DNA of 64,000 nt from Cupriavidus necator N-1. Lineage in GTDB: Bacteria; Pseudomonadota; Gammaproteobacteria; Burkholderiales; Burkholderiaceae. The stretch lies in assembly GCF_000219215.1 (NCBI RefSeq), contig NC_015726.1, forward strand, positions 3,348,001-3,412,000. Direction: 5' to 3'. A program made the position numbers and the translations under genes. Numbering within the stretch: the stretch's first letter is position 1; every line of letters begins with the position of its first letter. The notes under the pieces were generated by a model that was not told the origin of the DNA, searched no databases, and saw only the letters and a list, made by a program, of their open reading frames with translations. Positions 50,580 through 59,980 of the stretch are shown here, one piece after another.

Positions 50580-51605
50580 ATGATCACGCCGCAAGAAGCC
50601 CTGACGCGCTGCATCGAGCACCGCGAAATCTTCCATGACGAGATGCTGCACCTGATGCGGCAGATCATGCAGGGGCAGATCTCGCCGGTGATGGCCGCCG
50701 CGATCCTGACCGGCCTACGCGTGAAGAAGGAAACCATCGGCGAGATCTCCGCCGCCGCGCAGGTGATGCGCGAGTTCGCCAACAAGGTGCTGGTGGCAGA
50801 TCGCGAGAACTTCGTCGATATCGTCGGCACCGGCGGCGACGGCTCGCATACCTTCAATATCTCCACCGCATCGATGTTCGTCGCGGCCGCCGCCGGCGCC
50901 AAGATCGCCAAGCATGGCAACCGTGGCGTCAGCTCCAAGTCGGGCAGCGCGGACGTGCTGGAAGCGCTGGGCGTGAACATCATGCTGACGCCCGAGCAGG
51001 TCGGCCAGTGCATCGAAGAGACCGGCATCGGCTTCATGTTCGCGCCCACGCACCACCCGGCGATGAAGAACGTCGCCCCGATCCGCAAGGAGATGGGCGT
51101 GCGCACCATCTTCAATATCCTGGGCCCGCTGACCAATCCGGCCGACGCGCCCAACATCCTGATGGGCGTGTTCCACCCCGACCTGGTCGGCATCCAGGTG
51201 CGCGTGATGCAGCGCCTGGGCGCGAAGCACGCCATCGTCGTGTACGGCAAGGACGGCATGGACGAGGTCTCGCTGGGCGCCGCCACGCTGGTGGGCGAAC
51301 TGAAGGACGGCGAAGTGCGCGAGTATGAGATCCACCCCGAGGACTTCGGCCTGCAGATGATCTCCAATCGCGGCCTGAAGGTGGCCGATGCGATGGAGTC
51401 GAAGGAAATGCTGCTTGAAGCGCTGACCAACGTGCCGGGCACCCCGCGCGAGATCGTGTCGCTGAACGCTGGCACCGCGCTGTATGCCGCCAACGTGGCC
51501 GACTCCGTCGAAGACGGCATCCGCCGCGCGCGCGAGGCGATTGCCAGCGGCGCGGCGCGCGAGAAGCTCGACCAGTTCGTGCGCGCCACCCAGCAGTTCA
51601 AGTAA
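50580..51605 (+). CDS. trpD: Anthranilate phosphoribosyltransferase
   Basis: TrpD transfers phosphoribose from PRPP to anthranilate. The 341-residue protein has the PRPP loop [17 protein letters not shown] near residues 78-94, [21 protein letters not shown], and NILGPLTNP. The ATG at [11 protein letters not shown] fits the family N-terminus. An alternative ATG at 50514 overlaps the trpG stop as ATGA and would add 22 non-conserved residues ([10 protein letters not shown]...); that coupling may still help translation. Confidence 0.96.
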   Translation: MITPQEALTRCIEHREIFHDEMLHLMRQIMQGQISPVMAAAILTGLRVKKETIGEISAAAQVMREFANKVLVADRENFVDIVGTGGDGSHTFNISTASMFVAAAAGAKIAKHGNRGVSSKSGSADVLEALGVNIMLTPEQVGQCIEETGIGFMFAPTHHPAMKNVAPIRKEMGVRTIFNILGPLTNPADAPNILMGVFHPDLVGIQVRVMQRLGAKHAIVVYGKDGMDEVSLGAATLVGELKDGEVREYEIHPEDFGLQMISNRGLKVADAMESKEMLLEALTNVPGTPREIVSLNAGTALYAANVADSVEDGIRRAREAIASGAAREKLDQFVRATQQFK

Positions 51606-51616
51606 GAGACGCGAAT

Positions 51617-52420
51617 ATGTCCGACATCCTGCAAAAGATCCTGGCCGTGAAGGCCGACGAAGTCGCCGCCGCACGCAAGAAGCGCGACCTGCCCAGCCTG
51701 CGCGCCGAGGCCGAAAGCCTGCGCACTGAGCCAGGCCTGGCACCGCGCGGCTTTGAGCGCGCGCTGCGCGAGAAGATCGCCGCTGGCCAGGCCGGCGTGA
51801 TCGCCGAGGTCAAGAAGGCATCGCCGTCCAAGGGCGTGCTGCGCGAGCACTTCGTGCCCGAGGCGATTGCCGAAAGCTACGCCAGCCATGGCGCTGCCTG
51901 TTTATCGGTGCTGACCGACGTGAACTTCTTCCAGGGACACGCCGACTACCTGAAGCGCGCCCGCGGCGCCTGTCCGCTACCGGCCCTGCGCAAGGACTTC
52001 ATGGTCGACCTGTACCAGGTCTATGAAGCGCGCACCTGGGGCGCCGACTGCATCCTGCTGATCGTCGCCGCGCTGGACCCGGGCCTGATGGCCGACCTGG
52101 AAGCCTGTGCGCTCGAGCTCGGCATGGATGTGCTGGTGGAAGTGCACGGCGACGACGAGCTCGATGCGGCGCTGCGCCTGAAGACTCCGCTGCTCGGCGT
52201 GAACAACCGCAACCTGCGCACCTTCGAGGTGTCGCTGGACAACACCCTGGACCTGCTGCCGCACATGCCGGCCGACAAGCTGGTGGTGACCGAGTCCGGC
52301 ATCCTCGGCCCGGCAGATGTGAAGCGCATGCGCGATGCCAACGTGCATGCCTTCCTGGTGGGTGAGGCGTTCATGCGGGCGCCGGATCCGGGCGTAGAGC
52401 TGGCGCGGCTGTTTGCCTGA
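51617..52420 (+). CDS. trpC: Indole-3-glycerol-phosphate synthase
   Basis: TrpC closes the indole ring of CdRP with loss of CO2 and water. The 267-residue TIM barrel has [16 protein letters not shown] near residues 60-75 (catalytic Glu and Lys), [49 protein letters not shown] and VVTESGI. It is a single-function enzyme; no TrpF domain is attached. 11 bases after trpD, 3 bases before the CYTH gene. trpF, trpB and trpA are not in the window. Confidence 0.97.
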   Translation: MSDILQKILAVKADEVAAARKKRDLPSLRAEAESLRTEPGLAPRGFERALREKIAAGQAGVIAEVKKASPSKGVLREHFVPEAIAESYASHGAACLSVLTDVNFFQGHADYLKRARGACPLPALRKDFMVDLYQVYEARTWGADCILLIVAALDPGLMADLEACALELGMDVLVEVHGDDELDAALRLKTPLLGVNNRNLRTFEVSLDNTLDLLPHMPADKLVVTESGILGPADVKRMRDANVHAFLVGEAFMRAPDPGVELARLFA

Positions 52421-52423
52421 GCC

Positions 52424-53053
52424 ATGGCCCAGGAAATCGAACTCAAGCTGACCGTCCCCGACGACGCGCTGGCCCCGCTGGCCGCCTGGCTCGACGCCAA
52501 CGGCGCCCCGCAGGGCGAAGCCACGCTGCTCAACGTCTACCTCGACACCCCGGAACGCGACCTGGCGCAGGCGCGCGCCGCGCTGCGGTTGCGCCGCAAG
52601 GGCGAGCAATGGCTGCAGACACTGAAGACCGCCGGCAGCAGCCAGGGCGGCCTGGCCACGCGTCATGAATGGGAGGCAGAGATCGCCGGCGAGACCATCG
52701 AGCTGCAAACCTTCCCCGCGGAAGCGCAAACCGTGCTCGCGCCACTGATCGGCCGGCTGGTGCCGGTGTTCCGCACCGACTTCGTCCGCCGCACCTGGCT
52801 GGTCACGCAGGACGGCGCGCGCATCGAGGCCGCGCTCGACTCCGGCACCATCACCGCGCCGGCCGCCACCGCGCAGGAACCCATCCAGGAACTCGAACTG
52901 GAATGGCTCGACGGCGACGCCGCGCACGCGACCAATGCCCTGCGCGCCTTTGCCGCGCGGCTGACCACCGTTGGCGCGCTTGCACCCTCGGACCTCAGCA
53001 AAGCCGCCCGCGGCTACCGCCTGGCGGGAATCACCGAAGGCAAGGCCTCATAA
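52424..53053 (+). CDS. CYTH-domain protein, probable inorganic triphosphatase
   Basis: CYTH proteins form a beta-tunnel that hydrolyses triphosphates or makes cAMP, depending on subfamily. The 209-residue protein starts with the signature EIELK (ExExK) at residues 4-8, followed by [33 protein letters not shown] with the basic triphosphate-binding residues, and later TDFVRRTW and ELELEWLDG. The similarity to bacterial YgiF-type domains without the CHAD domain points to inorganic triphosphatase. Three bases after trpC, so likely co-transcribed. Confidence 0.88.
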   Translation: MAQEIELKLTVPDDALAPLAAWLDANGAPQGEATLLNVYLDTPERDLAQARAALRLRRKGEQWLQTLKTAGSSQGGLATRHEWEAEIAGETIELQTFPAEAQTVLAPLIGRLVPVFRTDFVRRTWLVTQDGARIEAALDSGTITAPAATAQEPIQELELEWLDGDAAHATNALRAFAARLTTVGALAPSDLSKAARGYRLAGITEGKAS

Positions 53054-53084
53054 TCGCGGTTTTCCCGCCAAGCTTTCCTCACGC

Positions 53085-53861
53085 ATGCAAGCTGATCTCT
53101 TCGCCGCCGAAGCCCCCCGCGCCCCCGGCGAACCGTCCCCTGCGGCCAGCCTGCAGGTCCAGGCCGACGCCCTGCCCGCCGCCTGGCGCACATTGATGGA
53201 CCCGTGCATCCGCGTGCCGGCGTGGCAGGAACTGGCCGCCTTTGTCGACGGCGAACGTGCCGCTGGCAAGGCGGTGTTCCCGCACCATGTCTTCCACGCG
53301 CTGCACCTGACCCCGCCCGACGCGGTCAAGGTGGTGATCCTGGGCCAGGATCCCTACCACGGCACCGGTACGGTCGGCGGCGTGGAGCTGCCGCAGGCGC
53401 ACGGGCTGGCGTTCTCGGTGCCGGAGGGCATCAAGGTGCCCCCCAGCCTGCGCAACATCTTCAAGGAAATCGCAGCCGAGTTCGGCGCCAACGGCAACGG
53501 CGCGCCGCGCACCTCCGGCAACTTGGAAGGCTGGGCGCGCCAGGGCGTGCTGCTGCTCAACACCGTGCTGACGGTGGAACAGGGCCAGGCCGCCAGCCAC
53601 GCGCGGCGCGGCTGGGAAGCCGTCACCGATTGCCTGATCCAGAACCTCGCCGCCAGCCGCCCGAATCTTGTGTTCATGCTGTGGGGCAGCCACGCGCAGG
53701 CCAAGAAGCCGCTGCTGGGCGCCGGCCACTGCGTGCTGGAAGCGCCGCATCCGTCGCCGCTGTCGGCGCACCGGGGCTTCCTGGGCTGCGGGCATTTCCG
53801 CGAGGCCAACCGCTGGCTGGAAGCGAACGGCCGCACGCCGGTCGACTGGACCGCCGCCTAG
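53085..53861 (+). CDS. ung: Uracil-DNA glycosylase
   Basis: Ung removes uracil from DNA in base-excision repair. The 258-residue family 1 enzyme has the catalytic [11 protein letters not shown] near residues 84-94, [35 protein letters not shown] and [13 protein letters not shown]. The ATG at [11 protein letters not shown] follows the CYTH gene by 31 bases; upstream frame extension overlaps that gene. An N-terminal Ala/Pro-rich tail of about 30 residues precedes the core. Confidence 0.96.
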   Translation: MQADLFAAEAPRAPGEPSPAASLQVQADALPAAWRTLMDPCIRVPAWQELAAFVDGERAAGKAVFPHHVFHALHLTPPDAVKVVILGQDPYHGTGTVGGVELPQAHGLAFSVPEGIKVPPSLRNIFKEIAAEFGANGNGAPRTSGNLEGWARQGVLLLNTVLTVEQGQAASHARRGWEAVTDCLIQNLAASRPNLVFMLWGSHAQAKKPLLGAGHCVLEAPHPSPLSAHRGFLGCGHFREANRWLEANGRTPVDWTAA

Positions 53862-53865
53862 TCCA

Positions 53866-54144
53866 TCAGATCGTCGGCCGGAACTCGAAGCCGCCAAACT
53901 CCCCTTCCCCAGGCCCGACCTCGACCAGCGTCACCTGCGCCGCCGGCGGGCCCTGTTCCATCCACGCCTGCAGGGCTTCGAGCTGCTTGACCGTGCCGTG
54001 CGCCATCACCTCGACGGTGCCGTCGATCCGGTTGCGCACCCAGCCGCCAAGCCCCAGGTCGTCCGCCGCGTCGGCGCAGGCGGCGCGGTAGCCCACGCCC
54101 TGCACGCGCCCATGCGCGACCAGGCGCCAGGTTTCCTTCTTCAT
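53866..54144 (-). CDS. acyP: Acylphosphatase
   Basis: A small cytoplasmic enzyme that hydrolyses acyl phosphates. The 92-residue protein has the catalytic arginine loop VHGRVQGVGYRA-type sequence (VAHGRVQGVGYRAACADAA) and the asparagine motif GLGGWVRNRIDGTVEV, with length exactly as usual. The ATG (MKKETW) has an AAGGGAAA ribosome site. Convergent with ung, 4-base gap. Confidence 0.95.
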   Translation of the reverse strand: MKKETWRLVAHGRVQGVGYRAACADAADDLGLGGWVRNRIDGTVEVMAHGTVKQLEALQAWMEQGPPAAQVTLVEVGPGEGEFGGFEFRPTI

Positions 54145-54356
54145 GGCTTTTCCCTTTGAGCGCACGTCGGCAGCGTGCGCGATCTGTCATCCACACCAAG
54201 TAAACTAGACCGCCATGCCGGGCGTTACAAAGGGATGCGCGCCGCCCGGCGTGAAGCCGGCGGCATGCGGGCTTTGCCATTGTCCGCCGGGGCCGCGATC
54301 CAGGGCCGGGTTACAAGCCCTGCCATCCAAGCTCGATACAAGCCCGAGAAGCGCCC

Positions 54357-56108
54357 ATGATGCCACCCGCCGACCGCCGCGCGGCCCAACCCGCCCCTGG
54401 CTTTGACAGCCAGCTGCTGCGCGCGCCGCCCAACCGCTTCGACCTCGCGCTGCTGCCGATCATCCTGGCCGTGATCGTGATGGTCGCGTTCGCCGCGCAG
54501 CAGATGAACGCCCCGTTCCAGCCCGACCAGCAGCTGGCGGTGCACCTGGACGTGGCCTACCTGCCCTACTACCTGATGCGCACCAGCATCCGCATGCTGG
54601 CGGCGCTGGCGGCGTCGCTGCTGTTCTCGCTGGCCTTCGCCGCGCTGGCGTCCAAGAGCCGCACGGCCGAGAAGGTGCTGGTGCCGGCGCTGGACATCCT
54701 GCAGTCGATCCCGGTGCTGGGCTTCCTGTCGATCACCGTGACCGGCTTTATCGCCCTCTTTCCCGGCAATATCGCAGGGGTGGAGTGTGCGGCGATCTTC
54801 GCCATCTTCACCTCGCAGGCGTGGAACATGGCGTTCAGCCTGTACCAGTCGTTCCGCACCATCCCGGGCGATTTGCTGGAAGCGGCGGCCATGTTCCGGC
54901 TGTCGCCGTGGCAGCGCTTCTGGCGGCTGGAAGTGCCGTTCGCCATGCCGGGGCTGCTGTGGAACATGATGATGTCGATGTCCGGTGGCTGGTTCTTCGT
55001 GGTGGCGTCCGAGGCTATCTCGGTATCCGGCCACGATATCCGCCTGCCCGGCATCGGCTCCTATATCGCGCTGGCGATCCAGCAGCAGGACCTGGCCGCG
55101 ATCGGCTGGGCGATCCTGGCGATGCTGGTGGGCATCCTGCTGTACGACCAGCTGCTGTTCCGCCCGCTGGTGGCATGGGCCGACCGCTTCCACTTCGAGA
55201 CGCTGGCGCAGGACAAGCTGCCGCAGTCGTGGCTGCTGGACCTGCTGCGCCGCTCGGCGTGGGTGGGTGCACTGCTGGCGCAGACGGCGGCGCTGGCCGG
55301 ACGCACGCTGGCGTGGGGCGCGCGCCGCGGGCAGGCCCCGGCGCAGCCGGACAATCCGCGGCGCGCGCTGTGGCTCGGCCGGCTGCGCGACGCCGTGATC
55401 GTGCTGGTGGCATTGGCCGCATTGCTGCGCGTGGGCTACTTCGTGCACAGCGAAGTGGGCTGGGCCGAGGTCGGGCATGTGCTGTGGCTCGGCACGATTA
55501 CGATGGTGCGCGTGGTGGTGCTGATCGCGCTGGCGGCGCTGGTGTGGGTGCCGATCGGCATCCGCATCGGCCTGAACCCGGAGCTGGCGCGCATTGCCCA
55601 GCCGATTGCGCAGTTCCTGGCCGCCTTCCCGGCCAACCTGATGTTCCCGCTGGCGGTGATGCTGATCGTGCGCTTCGGACTGAACCCGGAGATCTGGCTG
55701 AGCCCGCTGCTGATCTTCGGAACGCAGTGGTACATCCTGTTCAATGTGGTCGCTGGGGCTTCCGGCATTCCCACCGAACTGAAGCTCGCCGCGCGCAACT
55801 TTGGCCTGCGTGGCTGGCTGCTGTGGAAGCGCTTCCTGATCCCCGCAGTCTTTCCCAGCCTGCTGACCGGGCTGGTGACGGCCGCCGGCGGCTCATGGAA
55901 CGCGAGCATCGTGTCCGAGTACGTGACCTGGGGCGACCGCACCATCGTCGCCACCGGGCTCGGCAGCTATATCGCCGAGACCACCGCGCGCGGCGACTTC
56001 CCGCGCATTGCGCTGGGCATCGGCGTGATGGCGCTGTTTGTGGTCGGCTTCAACCGGCTGCTGTGGAACCGCCTGTATCAACTCGCGCAAGAGCGCACCC
56101 GCTTGTAA
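54357..56108 (+). CDS. Fused two-domain ABC permease (nitrate/sulfonate/taurine-type superfamily)
   Basis: The 583-residue inner-membrane protein contains two permease domains in one chain. Domain 1 (about 65-285) has the coupling loop PGDLLEAAAMFRLSPWQRFWRLEVPFAMPGLL. Domain 2 (about 370-580) has PTELKLAARNFGLRGWLLWKRFLIPAVFPSLL. Both resemble SsuC/NrtB loops. A cytoplasmic linker with charged residues joins them. The ATPase gene follows by 7 bases. No periplasmic binding protein is nearby, so the substrate is unknown. Two consecutive ATGs at the start. Confidence 0.9.
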   Translation: MMPPADRRAAQPAPGFDSQLLRAPPNRFDLALLPIILAVIVMVAFAAQQMNAPFQPDQQLAVHLDVAYLPYYLMRTSIRMLAALAASLLFSLAFAALASKSRTAEKVLVPALDILQSIPVLGFLSITVTGFIALFPGNIAGVECAAIFAIFTSQAWNMAFSLYQSFRTIPGDLLEAAAMFRLSPWQRFWRLEVPFAMPGLLWNMMMSMSGGWFFVVASEAISVSGHDIRLPGIGSYIALAIQQQDLAAIGWAILAMLVGILLYDQLLFRPLVAWADRFHFETLAQDKLPQSWLLDLLRRSAWVGALLAQTAALAGRTLAWGARRGQAPAQPDNPRRALWLGRLRDAVIVLVALAALLRVGYFVHSEVGWAEVGHVLWLGTITMVRVVVLIALAALVWVPIGIRIGLNPELARIAQPIAQFLAAFPANLMFPLAVMLIVRFGLNPEIWLSPLLIFGTQWYILFNVVAGASGIPTELKLAARNFGLRGWLLWKRFLIPAVFPSLLTGLVTAAGGSWNASIVSEYVTWGDRTIVATGLGSYIAETTARGDFPRIALGIGVMALFVVGFNRLLWNRLYQLAQERTRL

Positions 56109-56115
56109 GGCAACG

Positions 56116-57453
56116 ATGGCCGAGAACATTGCATCCACCGCCGCCCCCGCCGTGATCGAGCTGCGCGGCGTCGGCAAGATCTTCCGCACCGCCAGCCAGA
56201 GCGACCGCGCCGTGCTCGAAGGCGTGGACCTGACGCTGCGCGAGGGCGAGATCGTCGCCATGCTGGGCAAGTCCGGCTCGGGCAAGTCCACGCTGTTGCG
56301 CATCATGGCCGGGCTGGTCGGCGCCGACCGCGGCGAGGTGCACTTTCGCGGCGAACGGCTGGCCGGCACCGCCGAGGGCATCGCCATGGTGTTCCAGTCG
56401 TTCGCGCTGTTCCCGTGGCTGACGGTGCAGCAGAACGTCGAGCTGGGGCTCGAAGCCCAGGGCGTGCCCAGGGCCGAGCGCGAGCGCCGCGCCGAGGCCG
56501 CGATCGACATGATCGGGCTGGCCGGCTTCAACAGCGCGCTGCCGCGCGAGCTGTCGGGCGGCATGCGCCAGCGCGTGGGCATTGCGCGCGCGCTGGTGAC
56601 CGAGCCGGACCTGTTGCTGATGGACGAAGCCTTCTCGGCCCTGGACGTGCTGACCGGCGAGACCCTGCGCGACGAGATGCTGGCGCTGTGGGAAAGCGGC
56701 CGTGCCAATATCAGGAGCATCCTGATCGTCTCGCACAATATCGAAGAGGCGGTGATGATGGCCGACCGCATCGTGATCCTGTCGAGCGACCCGGGCCGCA
56801 TCCGCGCCGAAGTGCCGGTGGCGCTGCCGCGTCCGCGCAACCGCGACAGCGCGCAGGTGCGCGCGCTGGTCGACGAGATCTACGCGCTGATGACCGCCCC
56901 CGCCGCCGAAGCGCGCCTGCCCGCGCAAGCCCCCGCGCGCCAGATCGGCTACCGCCTGCCGGATGCCGACATCAGCCAGATGGAAGCCATCCTCGACCTG
57001 CTGTGCGAGGCGCCCTTCAACGGCCGCGCCGACCTGCCGCACCTGGCCGACGAAGCCGGCCTCACCGACGACGAACTGCTGCCCGCCTGCGAAGCACTGC
57101 AGCTGGTGAAGCTGGTGGCGATCGAGCGCGGCGATATCACCGCCACCGAGGCCGGCCGCACCTACTATGCCGCCGAGCCGCAGCAGCGCAAGACGATCTT
57201 TGGCCAGCAACTGCTCGGCAACGTGGCGCTGGCCGCGCACATCCGCCGCGAGCTGGTGGCCAGCGAAACCGGCGAGATCCGCGAGGAACAGGTGCTGAAC
57301 GAGCTCGAGCAGTTCCTGAAGGCGGCCGAGGCCGAACGCGTGCTGAGCGTGGCGATCGGCTGGGGGCGCTATGGCGAGATCTTTGAGTACAGCTACAACA
57401 GCGGCATGCTGACACTGCCCGAGGAGGAGCTGCCGCAGGGGCAAGGGGCTTAA
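56116..57453 (+). CDS. ABC ATPase with extra C-terminal domain (NrtD/SsuB-like plus AAA-associated domain)
   Basis: The 445-residue protein has an ATPase core: Walker A GKSGSGKST near residues 51-59, Q-loop FQSFALFPWLTVQQN, signature LSGGMRQRVGIARAL, Walker B LLMDEAFSALDVLTGE and switch SHNIEEA. After about residue 280 a second domain of about 160 residues follows (MEAILDLLCEAPFNGRADLP, LPACEALQLVKLVAIERGD), resembling winged-helix 'AAA-associated' C-terminal domains. A TAAGGCAACG region precedes the ATG. It partners the fused permease. The extra domain may sense a ligand or act as a regulator. Confidence 0.88.
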   Translation: MAENIASTAAPAVIELRGVGKIFRTASQSDRAVLEGVDLTLREGEIVAMLGKSGSGKSTLLRIMAGLVGADRGEVHFRGERLAGTAEGIAMVFQSFALFPWLTVQQNVELGLEAQGVPRAERERRAEAAIDMIGLAGFNSALPRELSGGMRQRVGIARALVTEPDLLLMDEAFSALDVLTGETLRDEMLALWESGRANIRSILIVSHNIEEAVMMADRIVILSSDPGRIRAEVPVALPRPRNRDSAQVRALVDEIYALMTAPAAEARLPAQAPARQIGYRLPDADISQMEAILDLLCEAPFNGRADLPHLADEAGLTDDELLPACEALQLVKLVAIERGDITATEAGRTYYAAEPQQRKTIFGQQLLGNVALAAHIRRELVASETGEIREEQVLNELEQFLKAAEAERVLSVAIGWGRYGEIFEYSYNSGMLTLPEEELPQGQGA

Positions 57454-57479
57454 GCCACAACCATGGTTTGCTCCCCCGG

Positions 57480-57505
57480 CCCCTCTCCCGCACGCGGGAG
57501 AGGGG
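57480..57505. repeat. Intergenic palindromic hairpin, possible dispersed repeat or terminator
   Basis: CCCCTCTCCCG pairs perfectly with CGGGAGAGGGG around CACG, 26 bases after the ATPase stop and between convergent genes. It has no T-run. Similar CTCTCCC/GGGAGAG palindromes are common between genes in Burkholderiales genomes, and another of related type is at 22891-22921. Confidence 0.6.
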
Positions 57506-57533
57506 AGCAACCCCACGGCCTTCAATCGCGCTG

Positions 57534-59930
57534 CTAAGCGCGCGCCCGCATGGCGCGGCCGATCGCACCGGTGCGCAGCGCGATCTTGGCCGCATCCTCG
57601 CGCAAAGCGCGCAGGCGGCGGTCCAGCACCGCATTGGCCGGACGGCCGGTGGAACTGGCGGTGGGACCGGCCTCATGGCTGGATTCGCCGGCGGCGGCCG
57701 CGTGCACCAGCACGTCGGTGCGGCGCTTGTCGGCCGAATCGGCCAGGCGGGCGCGGCGTTCGGCGACGGCGTCTTCGGCGGCCTCGGCAACTTCGGTGCT
57801 GACGGTGGCCGCTACCGGTTCGGCATCGGCGACAGCTTCAGCGGGGGTTTCGTCCGGCTTGTCCACGGCCGCAGGCGCTGCCGCCTTGCGTTCCACCGGC
57901 GTTTTCCCGCTGCGGATAAAGCCCGCGCCACGACCGCCGCCGCGCTCATCGGCATGCAGCCGCTCGCTGGCCACCTGCAGGCTGTGGCTGGCGGCCTCGG
58001 TGGCCTGCTCGATCGCGGCTTCCGCGGCCGGAATGTCGAGTTCGTCATAGTGCTGGCGCACCTGGATGCGCGCCGACGCCACGTGCGCCGCCACCAGGTA
58101 GTTCTGCACGATAAAGCGGTTCAGGTTGTCCACCGCGCGGTGCCGGCTCTTGGGCTCGTCCAGCATGCGCTGGAACGACGAGATCAGCGCCGACAGGTTG
58201 TCCATGAACTGCTTGCGCTGCACGCGGTACGCAAAGTCATCCTTGGTCCGGCGCAGCAGCAGGTCGCGCGTGGCGCCGATATAGCGGCGGTTGGCCTGCA
58301 GCACCCCCTCCACCAGCTTGGGGATGGCGCGGTATTCCCAGCTCGGCAGCACAAAGCTGAACAGCGAGGCGATGATGCCGCCGATCACCGTATCCACCAG
58401 CCGCTCGCCCGCCACGGTTGGACTCCCCGGCATCAGCAGGTGGATCTGGATCAGCACCTGGATGCAGGCGGCAATCGCGGTATAGCGGTACTTGATGGTC
58501 ACGAACGCGGCGCTGGCCACCAATGACAGGAACAGCACGCCCAGCAGGATCAGCGGCTGGTGCACCACCTTCAGGATCGCGACCGAGACCACGCAGCCGA
58601 TCAGCGTGCCGATCACGCGGTCGTTGTAGCGCTGCTTGGTCATGCTGAAGTTGGGCTTCAGGATGACGATGATGGTCAGCAGGATCCAGTAGCTGTGCGA
58701 CACATAGGGCACGTGCTCGGCGATCCACAGCCCCAGCGACACCGCCATCGAGATCCGCAGCGAGAAACGGAACGCCGGCGAACTCCACTTCAGGTTGTCG
58801 CGCAGCACGCTGAACTCATACTTCTGGCGCGTCAGGAACGGCGTCATGTCCGAGCCGGGCAGCACCCTGGCCGGCTCCACCGGCGTGCGCGACGCTTCGT
58901 GCAGCTGGCCGACCAGCGTGATCGCGCCGCGCATCATGTCGAGCGTTTCAACCAGCGCCGTCATCGCCGCCGGGTTGATATGGTGGTGGCGCAACTGCGC
59001 GATCTCGGCCTCGACCGCGCGCAGGCCCGGGCGGTATTCCACCGTGGCGTACGAGGCGCGGCCGCGCGTGACCTCGTAGGCAATCTCTTCCACGTCCTTG
59101 CACATCTGCAGCACCAGCCCGCGCAGGTGGTCCAGCACCGGCGTGCCGGCAAAGGTCTGGCGCAGCAGTGGATAGTCGGTGTTGGTCGACAGGATGTACT
59201 CGTACAGGTCGAGCATGCGCATGTGCACCTGCACCAGCAGCCCGTCATGCGGGGTGCGGTTGCCGCGCAGCACCAGGTCGCGCGCGGCCTGCTGGCGCTC
59301 GGCCACCACGATCTGCTGGCGCACCAACTGGTTGAACTGGGCCTCATAGTCGTTGCCGGCGTCGTAGAAGCCGGCCTTGATCTCAAGATAGCCGGCCAGC
59401 TCATACAACGATTCGGCCAGCACCTGCTGCTTGGTGCGGCGCTCGGTGATCCAGCTCACCAGCATCGCATAGCCGAGATAAGCGACCGCGCCGATGCTGA
59501 ACAGCGCCGCGTGCTCCAGCGCGCGCCGCACCAGGAAGTCTTCGTTGATGGTCAGCGTCATCACGAACAGCGCCGCGAACTGCAGCGGCAGCGTCTTGTT
59601 GCCGTACACCGTCATCATGCCGGCCAGGAACGTCACCAGCACCAGCAGGAACGGCATCACGCGCGGGAACGGCGTGGCCAGCGCCACCACCAGCGTGACC
59701 ACGCTGCACAGCAGCACGCTGGCCAGCATCTCGTTGAACTTGTGGTTCAGGGGGCTGGGCAGGTCCATCAGGCTAGTGCACAGCGCCCCCATCGACACCA
59801 CCATGGCGGTGGGCAGGTCGCTGAAGTGCAGCGCGATCAGCGTGGCGCCGATCACCCCGGTGGCCGAGCGCAGCCCCCGGTAGACGTAGTGCGAATACAG
59901 GAAGGTGCGGGGATCGTGCGCGTATTGCAT
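57534..59930 (-). CDS. FUSC-family membrane protein (aromatic acid exporter-like)
   Basis: The 798-residue protein has two hydrophobic blocks (about 20-165 and 405-540), each with several transmembrane helices, separated and followed by large cytoplasmic regions, as in the YccS/AaeB/FUSC family. Markers are SHSYWILLTIIVILKPNFSMTKQRYNDRVIGTLIG, the FUSC signature near residues 428-461. The last 110 residues are a low-complexity Ala/Glu/Arg tail (PAEAVADAEPVAATVSTEVA region). Substrate unknown; relatives export aromatic acids. Convergent with the ABC operon. Confidence 0.88.
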   Translation of the reverse strand: MQYAHDPRTFLYSHYVYRGLRSATGVIGATLIALHFSDLPTAMVVSMGALCTSLMDLPSPLNHKFNEMLASVLLCSVVTLVVALATPFPRVMPFLLVLVTFLAGMMTVYGNKTLPLQFAALFVMTLTINEDFLVRRALEHAALFSIGAVAYLGYAMLVSWITERRTKQQVLAESLYELAGYLEIKAGFYDAGNDYEAQFNQLVRQQIVVAERQQAARDLVLRGNRTPHDGLLVQVHMRMLDLYEYILSTNTDYPLLRQTFAGTPVLDHLRGLVLQMCKDVEEIAYEVTRGRASYATVEYRPGLRAVEAEIAQLRHHHINPAAMTALVETLDMMRGAITLVGQLHEASRTPVEPARVLPGSDMTPFLTRQKYEFSVLRDNLKWSSPAFRFSLRISMAVSLGLWIAEHVPYVSHSYWILLTIIVILKPNFSMTKQRYNDRVIGTLIGCVVSVAILKVVHQPLILLGVLFLSLVASAAFVTIKYRYTAIAACIQVLIQIHLLMPGSPTVAGERLVDTVIGGIIASLFSFVLPSWEYRAIPKLVEGVLQANRRYIGATRDLLLRRTKDDFAYRVQRKQFMDNLSALISSFQRMLDEPKSRHRAVDNLNRFIVQNYLVAAHVASARIQVRQHYDELDIPAAEAAIEQATEAASHSLQVASERLHADERGGGRGAGFIRSGKTPVERKAAAPAAVDKPDETPAEAVADAEPVAATVSTEVAEAAEDAVAERRARLADSADKRRTDVLVHAAAAGESSHEAGPTASSTGRPANAVLDRRLRALREDAAKIALRTGAIGRAMRARA

Positions 59931-59980
59931 GCAGCGGGGGCGATGGAGTGCGGTGGCGGCTGTGGCAGCGGAAGACTAGT

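Noticed and set aside
56050..57525. 491-codon minus-strand frame opposite the ABC ATPase
   Set aside because: His/Gln/Ala-rich shadow of an ATPase with all motifs intact.
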